Below are positions 1 to 6,161 of a stretch of 10,990 nt of DNA, one piece after another. The notes beneath the pieces were generated by a model. That model did not search any database and was not told the origin of the DNA. It saw nothing but the letters and a program-made list of their open reading frames with translations. The DNA lies in NCBI GenBank assembly GCA_052387735.1, contig JBQTIW010000132.1, positions 1 through 10,990 on the forward strand. The letters are read 5' to 3'. A program made the position numbers and the translations under genes. Positions within the stretch are counted from its first letter, which is position 1; every line of letters starts with the position of its first letter. Origin of the DNA: RBC101 sp052387735 (GTDB lineage Bacteria; Gemmatimonadota; Gemmatimonadetes; Gemmatimonadales; Gemmatimonadaceae).

Positions 1-58
1 CCGTTACCGGTATACCGGTTTTCGAGACCGGCTCCTTCAGCCACTCGGACACCTGTCC
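1..58 (-). tRNA. tRNA-Ser (anticodon CGA), 5' part only, cut by the window edge
   Basis: Read on the minus strand, a serine tRNA starts at 58 with acceptor arm GGACAGG (58-52), then TG and a D-arm region TCCGAGTGGCTGAAGGA typical of bacterial tRNA-Ser. The anticodon stem CCGGT/ACCGG (31-27 and 19-15) encloses loop CTCGAAA (26-20), so the anticodon is CGA (24-22), reading codon UCG. The sequence then enters the long variable arm that marks class II tRNAs and runs off the window at base 1, so the T arm and 3' acceptor strand are not visible. It lies 314 nt downstream of tadA, in the same orientation. A candidate promoter of its own is seen at 101-73. The identity is firm from the anticodon arm and the D-arm sequence. 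Confidence 0.93.
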
Positions 59-72
59 TGGAGAGCCGAGTA

Positions 73-101
73 AGCTAAACGAGCAAGTACTGATGCGTCA
101 A
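73..101 (-). promoter_or_regulatory. Candidate sigma70-type promoter for tRNA-Ser
   Basis: On the minus strand a good -35 hexamer TTGACG (101-96) is followed after 17 nt by TTAGCT (78-73), a poor -10; a slightly shifted TAGCTT is an alternative. The tRNA 5' end is at 58, leaving room for a short leader. The placement and the -35 support a tRNA promoter, but the -10 matches the consensus weakly. The tRNA could also be transcribed by read-through from tadA. Confidence 0.4.
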
Positions 102-118
102 CGCTTTGTGAGTGTTGG

Positions 119-132
119 TACTGGTACCAGTA
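119..132. repeat. Perfect 14-bp palindrome flanked by 8-bp direct repeats
   Basis: TACTGGTACCAGTA equals its own reverse complement. It is flanked by two copies of AGTGTTGG at 111-118 and 136-143, whose starts are 25 bp apart. It sits just upstream of the candidate -35 of the tRNA-Ser gene, so it could be a protein-binding site; no regulator is known for it. Confidence 0.6.
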
Positions 133-143
133 TCTAGTGTTGG

Positions 144-162
144 CGTTGGGTCAGACCCAACG
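144..162. repeat. Inverted repeat / tight hairpin, possible weak terminator after tadA
   Basis: CGTTGGGTC and GACCCAACG form a perfect 9-bp inverted repeat around a single central base, or an 8-bp stem with a 3-nt loop as RNA. It lies about 210 nt downstream of the tadA stop codon. No T-run follows it on either strand, so it does not meet the usual picture of an intrinsic terminator. It may be an operator or a structural element instead. Confidence 0.5.
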
Positions 163-372
163 GCTGAGTGTTCAGGCGCCGCGCTCACGCGCGTCACGCC
201 TGGTCCGCCCTGGCCAGCCAACAGAAGTACAACGGCATAATCGCCGCGCGCGCGCGGACAGACGCCGCGACATGGACGCGATTGCGGCCGGCGCCATTGG
301 CCTCCAGCAGACGCGCATCCGCGGCCCTCAGCCGAGCGAGCGCGCCGCGAGACGCCGGATTCGTACGCCAGG

Positions 373-837
373 TCACCCGGGAAACCGCCGCGTCGTGAAG
401 AAGGCCCGCAGGGTGTCTCCGCACTCATCGGCGAGGACTCCGCCCCGCACCTGCGGTCGATGGTTGAGCCGGGGGTGCCGCAGCAGCTCGCCTACCGAAC
501 CCGCCATCCCCATCTTGTCGTCCCAGGCCCCGAACACAACGCGGTCGAGCCGTGCCAGGACCATCGCGCCGGCGCACATAGCGCAGGGTTCCAGCGTGAC
601 GATCAGGGTGCACGCATCCAGGCGCCAGCTGCCTAACGTCCCGGCGGCGGCGCGCAGTGCGATGATTTCCGCATGGGCGGTGGGATCCTGGTCACGGACG
701 GTCCGATTCGTACCCGTACCGACGATGACGCCACCGCGCGTGACAATGGCCCCCACCGGGACTTCACCCGCGTCGGCCGCGCCTTGCGCGAGGCGCAGCG
801 CCTCGCGCATCAATCGGTCGTCTTCGGCCTCCCTCAT
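373..837 (-). CDS. tadA: tRNA-specific adenosine deaminase TadA
   Basis: TadA converts adenosine 34 of tRNA-Arg(ACG) to inosine so that one tRNA can read several arginine codons; it is a cytoplasmic zinc enzyme, usually a homodimer and usually essential. The 154-residue product has the complete deaminase signature: HAE at 55-57 (zinc ligand H55, proton shuttle E57) and PCAMC at 84-88 (zinc ligands C85 and C88). The N-terminal region (EVPVGAIV) and the later FGAWDDKMG stretch also fit the family. The ATG at 837 is chosen because it gives the usual N-terminus; the open frame extends further upstream, but that part overlaps clpB and is not TadA-like. It follows clpB by 25 nt and is probably co-transcribed with it. 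No strong Shine-Dalgarno sequence is visible. Confidence 0.95.
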   Translation of the reverse strand: MREAEDDRLMREALRLAQGAADAGEVPVGAIVTRGGVIVGTGTNRTVRDQDPTAHAEIIALRAAAGTLGSWRLDACTLIVTLEPCAMCAGAMVLARLDRVVFGAWDDKMGMAGSVGELLRHPRLNHRPQVRGGVLADECGDTLRAFFTTRRFPG

Positions 838-862
838 GCGCAGCGTCGGGACGGACGTTGGT

Positions 863-3478
863 TCAACCGACGCTCGCGGGCGTGGCGGTTTCCGCTTTCT
901 CGAACGCCAGTTGGTCTTCGGGACCAACGATGGCGACGATGTGATCGCCATCGCCGAAACGTCCCTCGAGTATCGCCATCGCCAACGGATTCTGCACGAG
1001 CCGCTGGATCGCGCGCTTGAGGGGCCGCGCACCGAACGATGGGTCGTATCCGGCGTCGGCAATCAGCTGCTTCGCGTCGTCCGTGAGTTCGATCGTGATC
1101 TTTCGATCGGCGAGCAGACGTCGCAGTCGTCCGAGCTGCAGCTCAACGATGTGATCGATGTCCGATCTGCTCAGGGGCCGGAAGATGATGATGTCATCGA
1201 CGCGGTTGAGAAACTCGGGCTTGAAGTGCTGCCGCATCGCTGCGCTGACCTGCGTCTCCACCATCGCCCATTCCGACCCCACGTGCTCCAGGATGTACGA
1301 CGACCCGATGTTCGACGTCATGATGATGACGACGTTACGGAAGTCCACGGTGCGCCCCTGGGAGTCGGTGAGGCGTCCGTCGTCGAGAATCTGCAGGAGA
1401 ATGTTGAACACATCGGGATGCGCCTTCTCGATTTCGTCGAACAGGACCACCTGATACGGACGCCGGCGCACCGCTTCGGTGAGTTGGCCTCCCTCTTCGT
1501 AGCCGACGTAGCCCGGCGGGGCGCCGATGAGCCGCGCCACTGCATGCTTCTCCATGTACTCCGACATGTCGATGCGGACCATGGCGTGTTCGTCGTCGAA
1601 CAGGAACTCGGCCAGGGCACGGGCCGTTTCCGTCTTCCCCACACCGGTGGGACCGAGGAAGATGAACGAGCCGATCGGGCGATTGGGATCCTGCAACCCG
1701 GCGCGCGACCGCCTGACGGCATTCGACACGGCGGTGACGGCCTCCCGCTGCCCAACGACGCGCTTGGCGAGCTCGTCCTCGAGTTTGGCAAGGCGCTCGC
1801 GTTCACTCTCCATCATGCGGGTCACGGGAATGCCGGTCCACCGCGATACGACTTCGGCAATGTCATCCGCCGTGACTTCCTCCTTGAGAAAGCGCACACC
1901 GGCCTCCTGGCGCGAGGCCAGCTGCGCCTCGACGTCCTTGAGCTTCCGTTCGAGCTGCGGGATGGTGCCGTACTGGATTTCAGCGGCGCGGCCCAGGTCG
2001 CCGGAGCGGGTGGCCTGCTCCGCGGCCATCCTGGCGTCCTCGATCTGCTGCTTGATCTGTCCGACGGCGCCTAACGTTTCCTTCTCGCGTTGCCATTGCG
2101 CCTTCATGCCCGCACTGCGTTCCCTCAGGTCCGCCAGCTCTCGCTCCAGGCTCTGTCTCCGTTCGACCGCCTCACGGTCCTTTTCCTTCATCAGAGCCTG
2201 ACGCTCGATCTCGAGTTGTACGATACGACGTTCCACCTCGTCGATCTCCTGCGGCATGGAATCGATCTCGATGCGCAGGCGAGATGCCGCCTCGTCGACC
2301 AGGTCGATGGCCTTGTCCGGGAGGAATCGATCACCGATGTAGCGATTGGAGAGCGTGGCCGCGGCCACAATTGCACCGTCGGTGATCCGGACGCCGTGGT
2401 GCGCTTCATAGCGTTCCTTGAGACCGCGAAGGATGGCGATGGTGCTTTCCACCGAGGGTTCACCGACGAACACGGGCTGGAATCGTCGCTCGAGCGCCGC
2501 GTCCTTTTCCACGTTCTTGCGATACTCGTCCAGCGTGGTGGCGCCGACGACGCGGAGCTCGCCCCGGGCAAGCATCGGCTTGAGCATGTTGCCGGCGTCC
2601 ATCGACCCCTCCGCTTTCCCCGCTCCAACGAGCGTATGCATCTCGTCGATCAACACGATGAACAGACCCTGCGAGTCGGTGATCTCCTTGAGCACCGCTT
2701 TCAGCCGCTCCTCGAATTCGCCGCGGAACTTGGCGCCGGCGATCAGCGCGCCCAGGTCGAGGGCAATCAGTCGCTTGTTCTTGAGTTGTTCGGGGACGTC
2801 GCCATTGACGATGCGCTGGGCCAGCCCTTCGGCGATGGCCGTCTTCCCGACACCGGGCTCGCCGATGAGGACGGGGTTGTTCTTGGTGCGGCGGGACAGA
2901 ACCTGCATCACGCGGCGGATCTCCTCATCACGCCCGATCACCGGGTCGAGCTTGCCCTTCCGCGCCATCTCGGTGAGGTCGCGCGTGAAGCGCTGGAGGG
3001 CCTGGTATTTCTGCTCCGGGGTCTGATCGGTGACGCGATGCGAGCCGCGCACGGCGCTCAGCGCCTCCAGCAGGGCGGCGCGGTCCGCGCCAACGCTGTT
3101 CAAGAGCGCCTTGCTCTCGGTCCCCTTGGTGTCCGCAAGGGCGAGGAGCAGGTGTTCGGTGGAGACGTACTCGTCCCCCAGGGTCCGCGCGTCCTCTTCG
3201 GCGCGATCAATGACGCCGTTCATCTCGCGGGAGAGCGAGGGCTGCGCTTCCGACTGTTTGGGGTAACGCGACATCTCCCGCTCCACTGCCTCGCGGAGCT
3301 TGGGCGCGTTCACGCCGAGTTTCTGGAGCAGAGGCACGACGATGCCCTCGTCCTGCTGCAGGAGCGCGTACAGCAGATGAAGGTCATAGACCAGCGGATT
3401 GCCATTGCGACGTGCGAGCGACAGCGCGTCGTTGAGGGCTTCGGTCGACTTCACCGTCAGGCGGTCGGGATTGATCAT
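863..3478 (-). CDS. clpB: ATP-dependent protein disaggregase ClpB
   Basis: ClpB is the cytoplasmic hexameric AAA+ unfoldase that rescues aggregated proteins together with DnaK/DnaJ/GrpE. The 871-residue protein has the full architecture: an N domain with two Clp repeats (about 1-145), AAA1 with Walker A GEPGVGKT (206-213) and Walker B ending in DEMH (E279), the coiled-coil middle domain (about 405-525), and AAA2 with Walker A GPTGVGKT (609-616), Walker B LFDEIEK (679-685), sensor TSN (721-723) and a GARPLKR sensor-2 segment (816-822). The middle domain, together with its length, separates it from ClpA and ClpC. The start at 3478 gives the standard MINPDRLT N-terminus; an upstream in-frame extension is rejected. 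There is no close Shine-Dalgarno sequence; a GGAGG lies 19 nt upstream inside a hairpin. It probably leads a two-gene unit with tadA. Confidence 0.98.
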   Translation of the reverse strand: MINPDRLTVKSTEALNDALSLARRNGNPLVYDLHLLYALLQQDEGIVVPLLQKLGVNAPKLREAVEREMSRYPKQSEAQPSLSREMNGVIDRAEEDARTLGDEYVSTEHLLLALADTKGTESKALLNSVGADRAALLEALSAVRGSHRVTDQTPEQKYQALQRFTRDLTEMARKGKLDPVIGRDEEIRRVMQVLSRRTKNNPVLIGEPGVGKTAIAEGLAQRIVNGDVPEQLKNKRLIALDLGALIAGAKFRGEFEERLKAVLKEITDSQGLFIVLIDEMHTLVGAGKAEGSMDAGNMLKPMLARGELRVVGATTLDEYRKNVEKDAALERRFQPVFVGEPSVESTIAILRGLKERYEAHHGVRITDGAIVAAATLSNRYIGDRFLPDKAIDLVDEAASRLRIEIDSMPQEIDEVERRIVQLEIERQALMKEKDREAVERRQSLERELADLRERSAGMKAQWQREKETLGAVGQIKQQIEDARMAAEQATRSGDLGRAAEIQYGTIPQLERKLKDVEAQLASRQEAGVRFLKEEVTADDIAEVVSRWTGIPVTRMMESERERLAKLEDELAKRVVGQREAVTAVSNAVRRSRAGLQDPNRPIGSFIFLGPTGVGKTETARALAEFLFDDEHAMVRIDMSEYMEKHAVARLIGAPPGYVGYEEGGQLTEAVRRRPYQVVLFDEIEKAHPDVFNILLQILDDGRLTDSQGRTVDFRNVVIIMTSNIGSSYILEHVGSEWAMVETQVSAAMRQHFKPEFLNRVDDIIIFRPLSRSDIDHIVELQLGRLRRLLADRKITIELTDDAKQLIADAGYDPSFGARPLKRAIQRLVQNPLAMAILEGRFGDGDHIVAIVGPEDQLAFEKAETATPASVG

Positions 3479-3496
3479 GTCAGGTCGTGATGGATC

Positions 3497-3515
3497 GCCT
3501 CCGATGAGCGGAGGC
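3497..3515 (-). promoter_or_regulatory. Hairpin in the clpB leader that contains GGAGG
   Basis: GCCTCCG and CGGAGGC form a perfect 7-bp stem around a 5-nt loop. On the clpB-sense strand the 3' arm contains GGAGG, the only Shine-Dalgarno-like sequence near the gene, but it ends 19 nt before the ATG, farther than usual. It could affect translation of a heat-shock gene by hiding a ribosome-binding element; that is inference from position alone. Confidence 0.4.
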
Positions 3516-3561
3516 GCGCGGCGGAGTGAGCACCCGGGTGCAACGTCCCAGCCGTTCCTTC

Positions 3562-3574
3562 GCATTGGCAATGC
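3562..3574. promoter_or_regulatory. Inverted repeat upstream of clpB, possible operator
   Basis: GCATTGGCAATGC is a perfect 6-bp inverted repeat around one central base, 83 nt upstream of the clpB start codon, in otherwise non-coding DNA. Its size and symmetry fit a repressor operator. It is not the CIRCE sequence bound by HrcA, and I do not recognise the cognate regulator. Confidence 0.35.
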
Positions 3575-3670
3575 CTTGTGAAAGCTGCCGATGTGGCTGG
3601 CGAAACCAATCTGAGCCGGAGCTTCAGTGCCGCGGTGGCAGCGGAAGTAGCGGAACGAGATCGGCCTCGG

Positions 3671-3712
3671 ACAAAAGAAACACGCTCGCGGTATCTCTCG
3701 ATACCACGAGCG
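3671..3712 (-). terminator. Intrinsic terminator of the small secreted-protein gene
   Basis: On the minus strand CGCTCG-T-GGTATC (3712-3700) pairs with GATACC-G-CGAGCG (3695-3683) around the tetraloop GAGA: 13 pairs including one U-G wobble that exists only in the minus-strand RNA. The stem is followed directly by TGTTTCTTTTG (3682-3672), a good T-rich tract. It lies 26 nt after the stop codon at 3739, so it should end that transcript and insulate clpB from it. Confidence 0.9.
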
Positions 3713-3738
3713 CGAACGGGGGTGAACGGTCGTGTCGG

Positions 3739-4197
3739 TTACCGAATCACGGTCATCTTGCGAACCATCGGCCGACCGTCGACTTCCAGACGGTATAGAT
3801 AGATCCCGGACGTGGCATCACGTCCCGAACCGGAATGCTTGGCGTCCCAGAACGCGGTATACTGACCGCACGTCAGGACCAGTTCTCGCACCGGTTCTCC
3901 CCCAGCTGCTCCCGCTGAACCACTTTGCAACACGGGCGTCGCGATCTGCTGCGCCAGCATGTTGTAAATGCGCAGCGTGACGCGATACCTCCGCGCGGGA
4001 TCGGCACACTCTGGCGCCCTCCCGATTGCGAAGGGAATGGTTGTCTCATTGCTGACCGGATTCGGGTAGTTCTGGCCTAACGAGGAACCGGTCACCGCAT
4101 CGACACCCGACCGCTGCCCTGATTGCGCCTGCGTACCAAGGGGAAGGAACACGAAGCAAGCAAGCACTGCACATCGTGCTGCCCACCGAACCTTCAT
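3739..4197 (-). CDS. Small secreted protein made almost only of a T9SS type-A / FlgD-like sorting domain
   Basis: The 152-residue product starts with a signal peptide (basic KVRWAARC, hydrophobic core about 9-20, likely cleavage after TQA at 24). After a short linker comes the hallmark LGQNYPNPVSNETTIPFAI (40-58), then VTLRIYNMLAQQIATPVL, GQYTAFWD and a C-terminal GIYLYRLEVDGRPMVRKMTV. This pattern defines the C-terminal sorting domain of type IX secretion and the related FlgD Ig-like fold. In known proteins this domain is the last 70-100 residues of a large enzyme or adhesin; here it is nearly the whole mature protein, with no cargo domain. C64 and C110 could form a disulfide. The ATG at 4197 has a good ribosome-binding site (TGGAG, 7 nt away). 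Own promoter and terminator make it a single-gene unit. The fold is clear; the function is unknown. Confidence 0.75.
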   Translation of the reverse strand: MKVRWAARCAVLACFVFLPLGTQAQSGQRSGVDAVTGSSLGQNYPNPVSNETTIPFAIGRAPECADPARRYRVTLRIYNMLAQQIATPVLQSGSAGAAGGEPVRELVLTCGQYTAFWDAKHSGSGRDATSGIYLYRLEVDGRPMVRKMTVIR

Positions 4198-4204
4198 GGA
4201 CCAT

Positions 4205-4209
4205 CTCCA
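4205..4209 (-). promoter_or_regulatory. Ribosome-binding site of the small secreted-protein gene
   Basis: TGGAG on the minus strand ends 7 nt before the ATG at 4197, a standard spacing. It is one of few clear Shine-Dalgarno sites in the window and supports the chosen start over a nearby out-of-frame ATG. Confidence 0.7.
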
Positions 4210-4271
4210 GCTGACAAAAGAGGTTGAGTAGCTAACTCCTGTTTTCAGTTGACGTTTGGGCCTTCGCCGCG

Positions 4272-4300
4272 AACATAGGAACGCGTACCAAACGTGTCAA
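4272..4300 (-). promoter_or_regulatory. Sigma70-type promoter of the small secreted-protein gene
   Basis: On the minus strand a perfect -35 TTGACA (4300-4295) is separated by 17 nt from TATGTT (4277-4272), which matches four of six -10 positions. It starts 7 nt after the selB stop codon and would give a leader of roughly 65-70 nt. Sequence and location together make this the best promoter in the window. An imperfect inverted repeat (4249-4259 with 4288-4300) brackets its -10, so it may be regulated. Confidence 0.8.
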
Positions 4301-4307
4301 GCAAACG

Positions 4308-6161
4308 TCACCGGCCTCGAGCACCCAGCCATACCCTGCCATCTCCTCGCCGTTCCGTGATACGACGCCGGTCACAGTACTCGAGAAACGGCATGAGGTA
4401 TTTCCGCGACACTGCCAGGACTTCGCGGAGTTGGGCCGGAGAAAACAATCCCCCACCCCTCATCACTACGGACAGCTGGCCCAGAGCGTTTTCGACCGCT
4501 TCGGTGGCGTAGTACCGGTCGGTCTCGACTGCCACAACGCCCCCTGCCCGCTCCAACAGCCGCACAATCGGTACCAAGTCAACGCCGCTGCGTTCCGTCC
4601 CAAGTTCGGAGAGACTCGGTGGCTCCATCCTCGCAGCCCGAAGACGGGCGAGGAGCCAGCTCTTCGTCGCCTCGGTGTCAGGCGAAATGCGCGGTTTCCA
4701 GCCCGGCCTCCGGAGCACTCCGTCGGAGAGCTCGAGGCGTCGACCAGCCAGCAGCCGATCGACCGCGACGTCGACGACGGGAGCATGACGATGCCCGCTG
4801 GTCCGTAGTCTCGACAGGGGAACGCCCTCGTCAATCGGGTTGATGTCATGATAGCTAAGTACTTCGTTCACAACAGCTTCCTGGGCATCCTCCAGAATCG
4901 AGCTGAGAATCGCTCGATCCCCCACCCGTGCGACTCCCGGAGTCGCGTCAAGCAGGGACGCAGCGACGCCGAAGTCGACCCCGATCCGACTGGGACTTGC
5001 CGAACGGAAGAGTCCTTCTGCGCCGACCTGGTGCAAGGCGTCGGTAAGTCGGTCCACGGGATTGGGATTCCAGCCCGCACTAGGCCTGCTGCGACGGTGC
5101 GCCGGCGCGGGATCTGTGACACGCCCGCCACCCACGGTGGAGAGGGGCTGGCTCCGACGCAGCACAAACCGATCCCCGGCCCGCAGCACGAGCGGCGCTT
5201 CGGTCACCACGCGGGCGATGAATGCTCCCGCGGAACCTGCGACTCCCGGCACGGTCACGACGCGGGCTGGCACCTCCGAGGTCCCGACGTGCAGCTGCAG
5301 CCACTCGCGCGGACGAAGAGCTCCCACGTCCGCCTGCAGCGCAACCTCGGCGTGAAATCGCGTGGTCGGAACCCAAGGTCCTTCACTGACCAGCACACTG
5401 CCGCGTGGTACATCGGCGACATCGACCCCGGCGAGGGCTACCGCGACCCGCGCACCGGATCCGACCTCCTGAACACTCCGGCCGTGTGACTGAAGCGCCC
5501 GCACGCGGACGGGCCGGTCGGCCGGAAACAACCGCACGTCGCTCGAGGGGGTGAGCCGGCCCGACCACGCCGTTCCCGTGACCACCGTACCCGTCCCCTT
5601 CACCGAGAAGGCGCGATCGATTGGTAGGCGGAAGAGGTCATTTGTCCCGGGCGCGGCGATCGTGCCTAACAAGCGGGCGATCTCGCCCTTGAGCTCGGCG
5701 ATACCGCGCCCGTCCCTGGCCGATGTCTCCACAATGGGTGCGTCGCGCAGCGGCGTCTCGCTGACCAAGTGGCGCAACTCGTCTCTCACGAGCTCGATCC
5801 AGTCAGGCTCCGCGAGATCGCACTTGGTGATGACGATGATCCCGGCGTGAACGGCGAGGAGCGTAAGGATGGCGAGATGCTCCCGCGTCTGGGGCATCAC
5901 GCCCTCGTCAGCGGCCACGACCAGCAATCCCAGGTCGACGCCCGTCGCGCCGGCCACCATCGTCCGGACGAAGGCCTCATGCCCCGGAACGTCCACGATT
6001 CCCACGGTTCCGAGACCCGGGAGCTCGAGCGGAGCGAACCCCAGCTCAATCGTGATTCCCCGCCGCCTTTCCTCGGGAAGCCGATCAGTATCCACACCCG
6101 TCAGGGCCCGCACGAGCGCGGTCTTCCCGTGATCGATGTGGCCGGCGGTACCGACGATCAT
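4308..6161 (-). CDS. selB: Selenocysteine-specific translation elongation factor SelB
   Basis: SelB is a GTPase that carries selenocysteyl-tRNA to the ribosome and binds the mRNA SECIS hairpin, so that an in-frame UGA is read as selenocysteine. The 617-residue protein has G1 GHIDHGKT (7-14), G2 RGITIELGF (34-42), G3 DVPGHE (57-62), G4 TKCD (112-115) and G5 SAR (147-149), then the EF-Tu-like domains with AFSVKGTGTVVTGT (184-197). The C-terminal half ends in winged-helix repeats with the SRKYLMPFLEYCDRR stretch (585-599) typical of the RNA-binding end. GITIELGF separates SelB from EF-Tu. The ATG at 6161 overlaps the recO stop by 4 nt (ATGA), so translation is probably coupled; no Shine-Dalgarno is present. 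An upstream in-frame extension is rejected because it lies inside recO. selA, selD, the selC tRNA and any selenoprotein gene are not in the window. Confidence 0.94.
   Translation of the reverse strand: MIVGTAGHIDHGKTALVRALTGVDTDRLPEERRRGITIELGFAPLELPGLGTVGIVDVPGHEAFVRTMVAGATGVDLGLLVVAADEGVMPQTREHLAILTLLAVHAGIIVITKCDLAEPDWIELVRDELRHLVSETPLRDAPIVETSARDGRGIAELKGEIARLLGTIAAPGTNDLFRLPIDRAFSVKGTGTVVTGTAWSGRLTPSSDVRLFPADRPVRVRALQSHGRSVQEVGSGARVAVALAGVDVADVPRGSVLVSEGPWVPTTRFHAEVALQADVGALRPREWLQLHVGTSEVPARVVTVPGVAGSAGAFIARVVTEAPLVLRAGDRFVLRRSQPLSTVGGGRVTDPAPAHRRSRPSAGWNPNPVDRLTDALHQVGAEGLFRSASPSRIGVDFGVAASLLDATPGVARVGDRAILSSILEDAQEAVVNEVLSYHDINPIDEGVPLSRLRTSGHRHAPVVDVAVDRLLAGRRLELSDGVLRRPGWKPRISPDTEATKSWLLARLRAARMEPPSLSELGTERSGVDLVPIVRLLERAGGVVAVETDRYYATEAVENALGQLSVVMRGGGLFSPAQLREVLAVSRKYLMPFLEYCDRRRITERRGDGRVWLGARGR

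Larger units (their letters stand above)
59..372. other. Intergenic region between tadA and tRNA-Ser, with palindromes
   Basis: This 314-nt stretch holds no gene I can support with confidence. It contains the candidate tRNA promoter (101-73), a perfect 14-bp palindrome TACTGGTACCAGTA (119-132) flanked by direct repeats AGTGTTGG (111-118 and 136-143), and a 9-bp inverted repeat (144-162). An alternating CG run lies near 242-256. A short minus-strand reading frame (376-194) overlaps the tadA stop codon and is discussed under findings. I looked for an SRP RNA, often found near tadA and tRNA-Ser, and did not find its conserved loop sequence. Confidence 0.6.
3479..3738. other. Intergenic region upstream of clpB
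   Basis: These 260 nt hold the terminator of the preceding gene (3712-3671) and the leader of clpB. A promoter for clpB is expected between about 3670 and 3520. I could not find a convincing sigma70, sigma32-like or CIRCE signal on the minus strand. Two inverted repeats, at 3562-3574 and 3497-3515, are the only structures seen. Confidence 0.6.

Noticed and set aside
59..372. A small SRP RNA or second tRNA between tadA and tRNA-Ser
   Set aside because: I looked for the conserved SRP loop sequence and for tRNA T-arm and D-arm patterns on both strands and found none.
373..375. The TGA at the end of tadA as a selenocysteine codon, given selB in the window
   Set aside because: TadA is full length at this stop, and the frame beyond shows no conserved extension and soon meets another TGA.
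137..3490. Long plus-strand open frames opposite tadA and clpB (137-2074 and 2090-3490)
   Set aside because: They mirror the GC-rich codons of clpB and tadA on the other strand. The translations are arginine- and histidine-rich with no recognisable domain, while the minus-strand products are complete known proteins.
3523..3535. GAGTGAGCAC-like sequence upstream of clpB as a CIRCE element
   Set aside because: Only one imperfect half-site is present. The matching half at 9-nt spacing required for HrcA binding is absent.
3479..3571. N-terminal extension of clpB to 3571
   Set aside because: The added residues do not resemble any ClpB N-terminus, and the family start MINPDRLT is at 3478.
4249..4300. 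The inverted repeat after selB as an intrinsic terminator
   Set aside because: The loop is long (28 nt), no T-run follows on the minus strand, and the right arm is the -35 of a good promoter.
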